5,382 nt of DNA from Angelakisella sp. (lineage in GTDB: Bacteria; Bacillota; Clostridia; Oscillospirales; Ruminococcaceae). Of the stretch, positions 5,323 to 5,382 are shown in pieces (position 1 is the first letter of the stretch; every line of letters begins with the position of its first letter). Below the pieces are notes generated by a model. The model was not told the DNA's origin, did no database searches, and saw only the letters and a list, made by a program, of their open reading frames with translations. Location of the stretch: positions 1-5,382 of the forward strand of contig JAAWGY010000199.1 of assembly GCA_022795575.1 (NCBI GenBank), in the 5' to 3' direction. Both the position numbers and the translations under genes were made by a program.

Positions 5323-5382
5323 TATAGCCCCAGTTGAACCGGCTGTCGGGGCCGGTAACGCCCCAGAAGCCGTTCATGTCCA
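5285..5382 (-). CDS. Fragment of an unidentified protein running in from the right edge
   Basis: On the minus strand the last about 98 bases read as D-MNGFWGVTGPDSRFNWG-YITDDNMVRDPAVA, open through the window edge. The residue mix (Trp, Phe, Asn, Gly, Asp in a non-repetitive order, with GC-rich third positions) looks like genuine protein, unlike any other frame here. The reading then degrades into AAPPAWPWARRP, which is the shadow of the plus-strand gene. The coding section therefore ends around 5280-5296 without a stop codon. Neither its start nor its end is present, the family was not recognised, and it overlaps the tail of the broken plus-strand gene, so both cannot be intact. The Met at 5377 is probably internal. 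Confidence 0.5.

Noticed and set aside
1..5382. CRISPR arrays, tRNA, rRNA genes, transposase genes
   Set aside because: No regularly spaced direct repeats, no tRNA cloverleaf or rRNA sequence, and no transposase or integrase motifs were seen on either strand.

Overview
The window (5382 bp, GC-rich, roughly 60% or more) looks like chromosomal DNA of an anaerobic Firmicute, probably a gut Oscillospiraceae/Ruminococcaceae-type clostridium. The reasons are strong AGGAGG-like ribosome binding sites before almost every gene, GC-rich codon third positions, short AT-rich promoter islands, a large hairpin repeat, and the gene content. This taxonomic guess is inference; no rRNA or tRNA gene is present to test it.

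Left part, minus strand (positions 150-1524): a two-gene transcription unit encoding the two membrane subunits of a malonate transporter, madL then madM. It has a recognisable promoter in the AT-rich island near 1500, a leader of about 135 nt, a one-base gap between the two genes, and a clear intrinsic terminator just past madM. No malonate decarboxylase gene is visible. Left of the terminator (20-98) is a long imperfect hairpin of the kind found as dispersed repeats in these genomes.

Right part, plus strand (1605 to the window end): a divergent, tightly packed operon of five genes behind an extended -10 promoter. In order they are a small soluble protein with a Pro/Glu-rich linker (unknown), a two-helix membrane protein with a basic, beta-rich cytoplasmic tail (unknown), a second small protein (unknown), a complete HSP90-family GHKL ATPase with intact ATP-binding motifs and middle-domain arginine but a divergent C-terminal domain, and the 5' end of a helical protein that may be a TPR-type partner. 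The spacing (4 bp gap, 14 bp overlap, 13 bp gap, 25 bp gap) suggests one transcript. A chaperone-like ATPase working with a membrane protein and small accessory proteins is the most interesting content of the window; what it acts on cannot be told from sequence.

At about 5280-5296 the plus-strand gene stops looking like protein, and a different, convincing protein begins on the minus strand and runs off the window. This is either a chimeric assembly join at the end of a contig or a real rearrangement.
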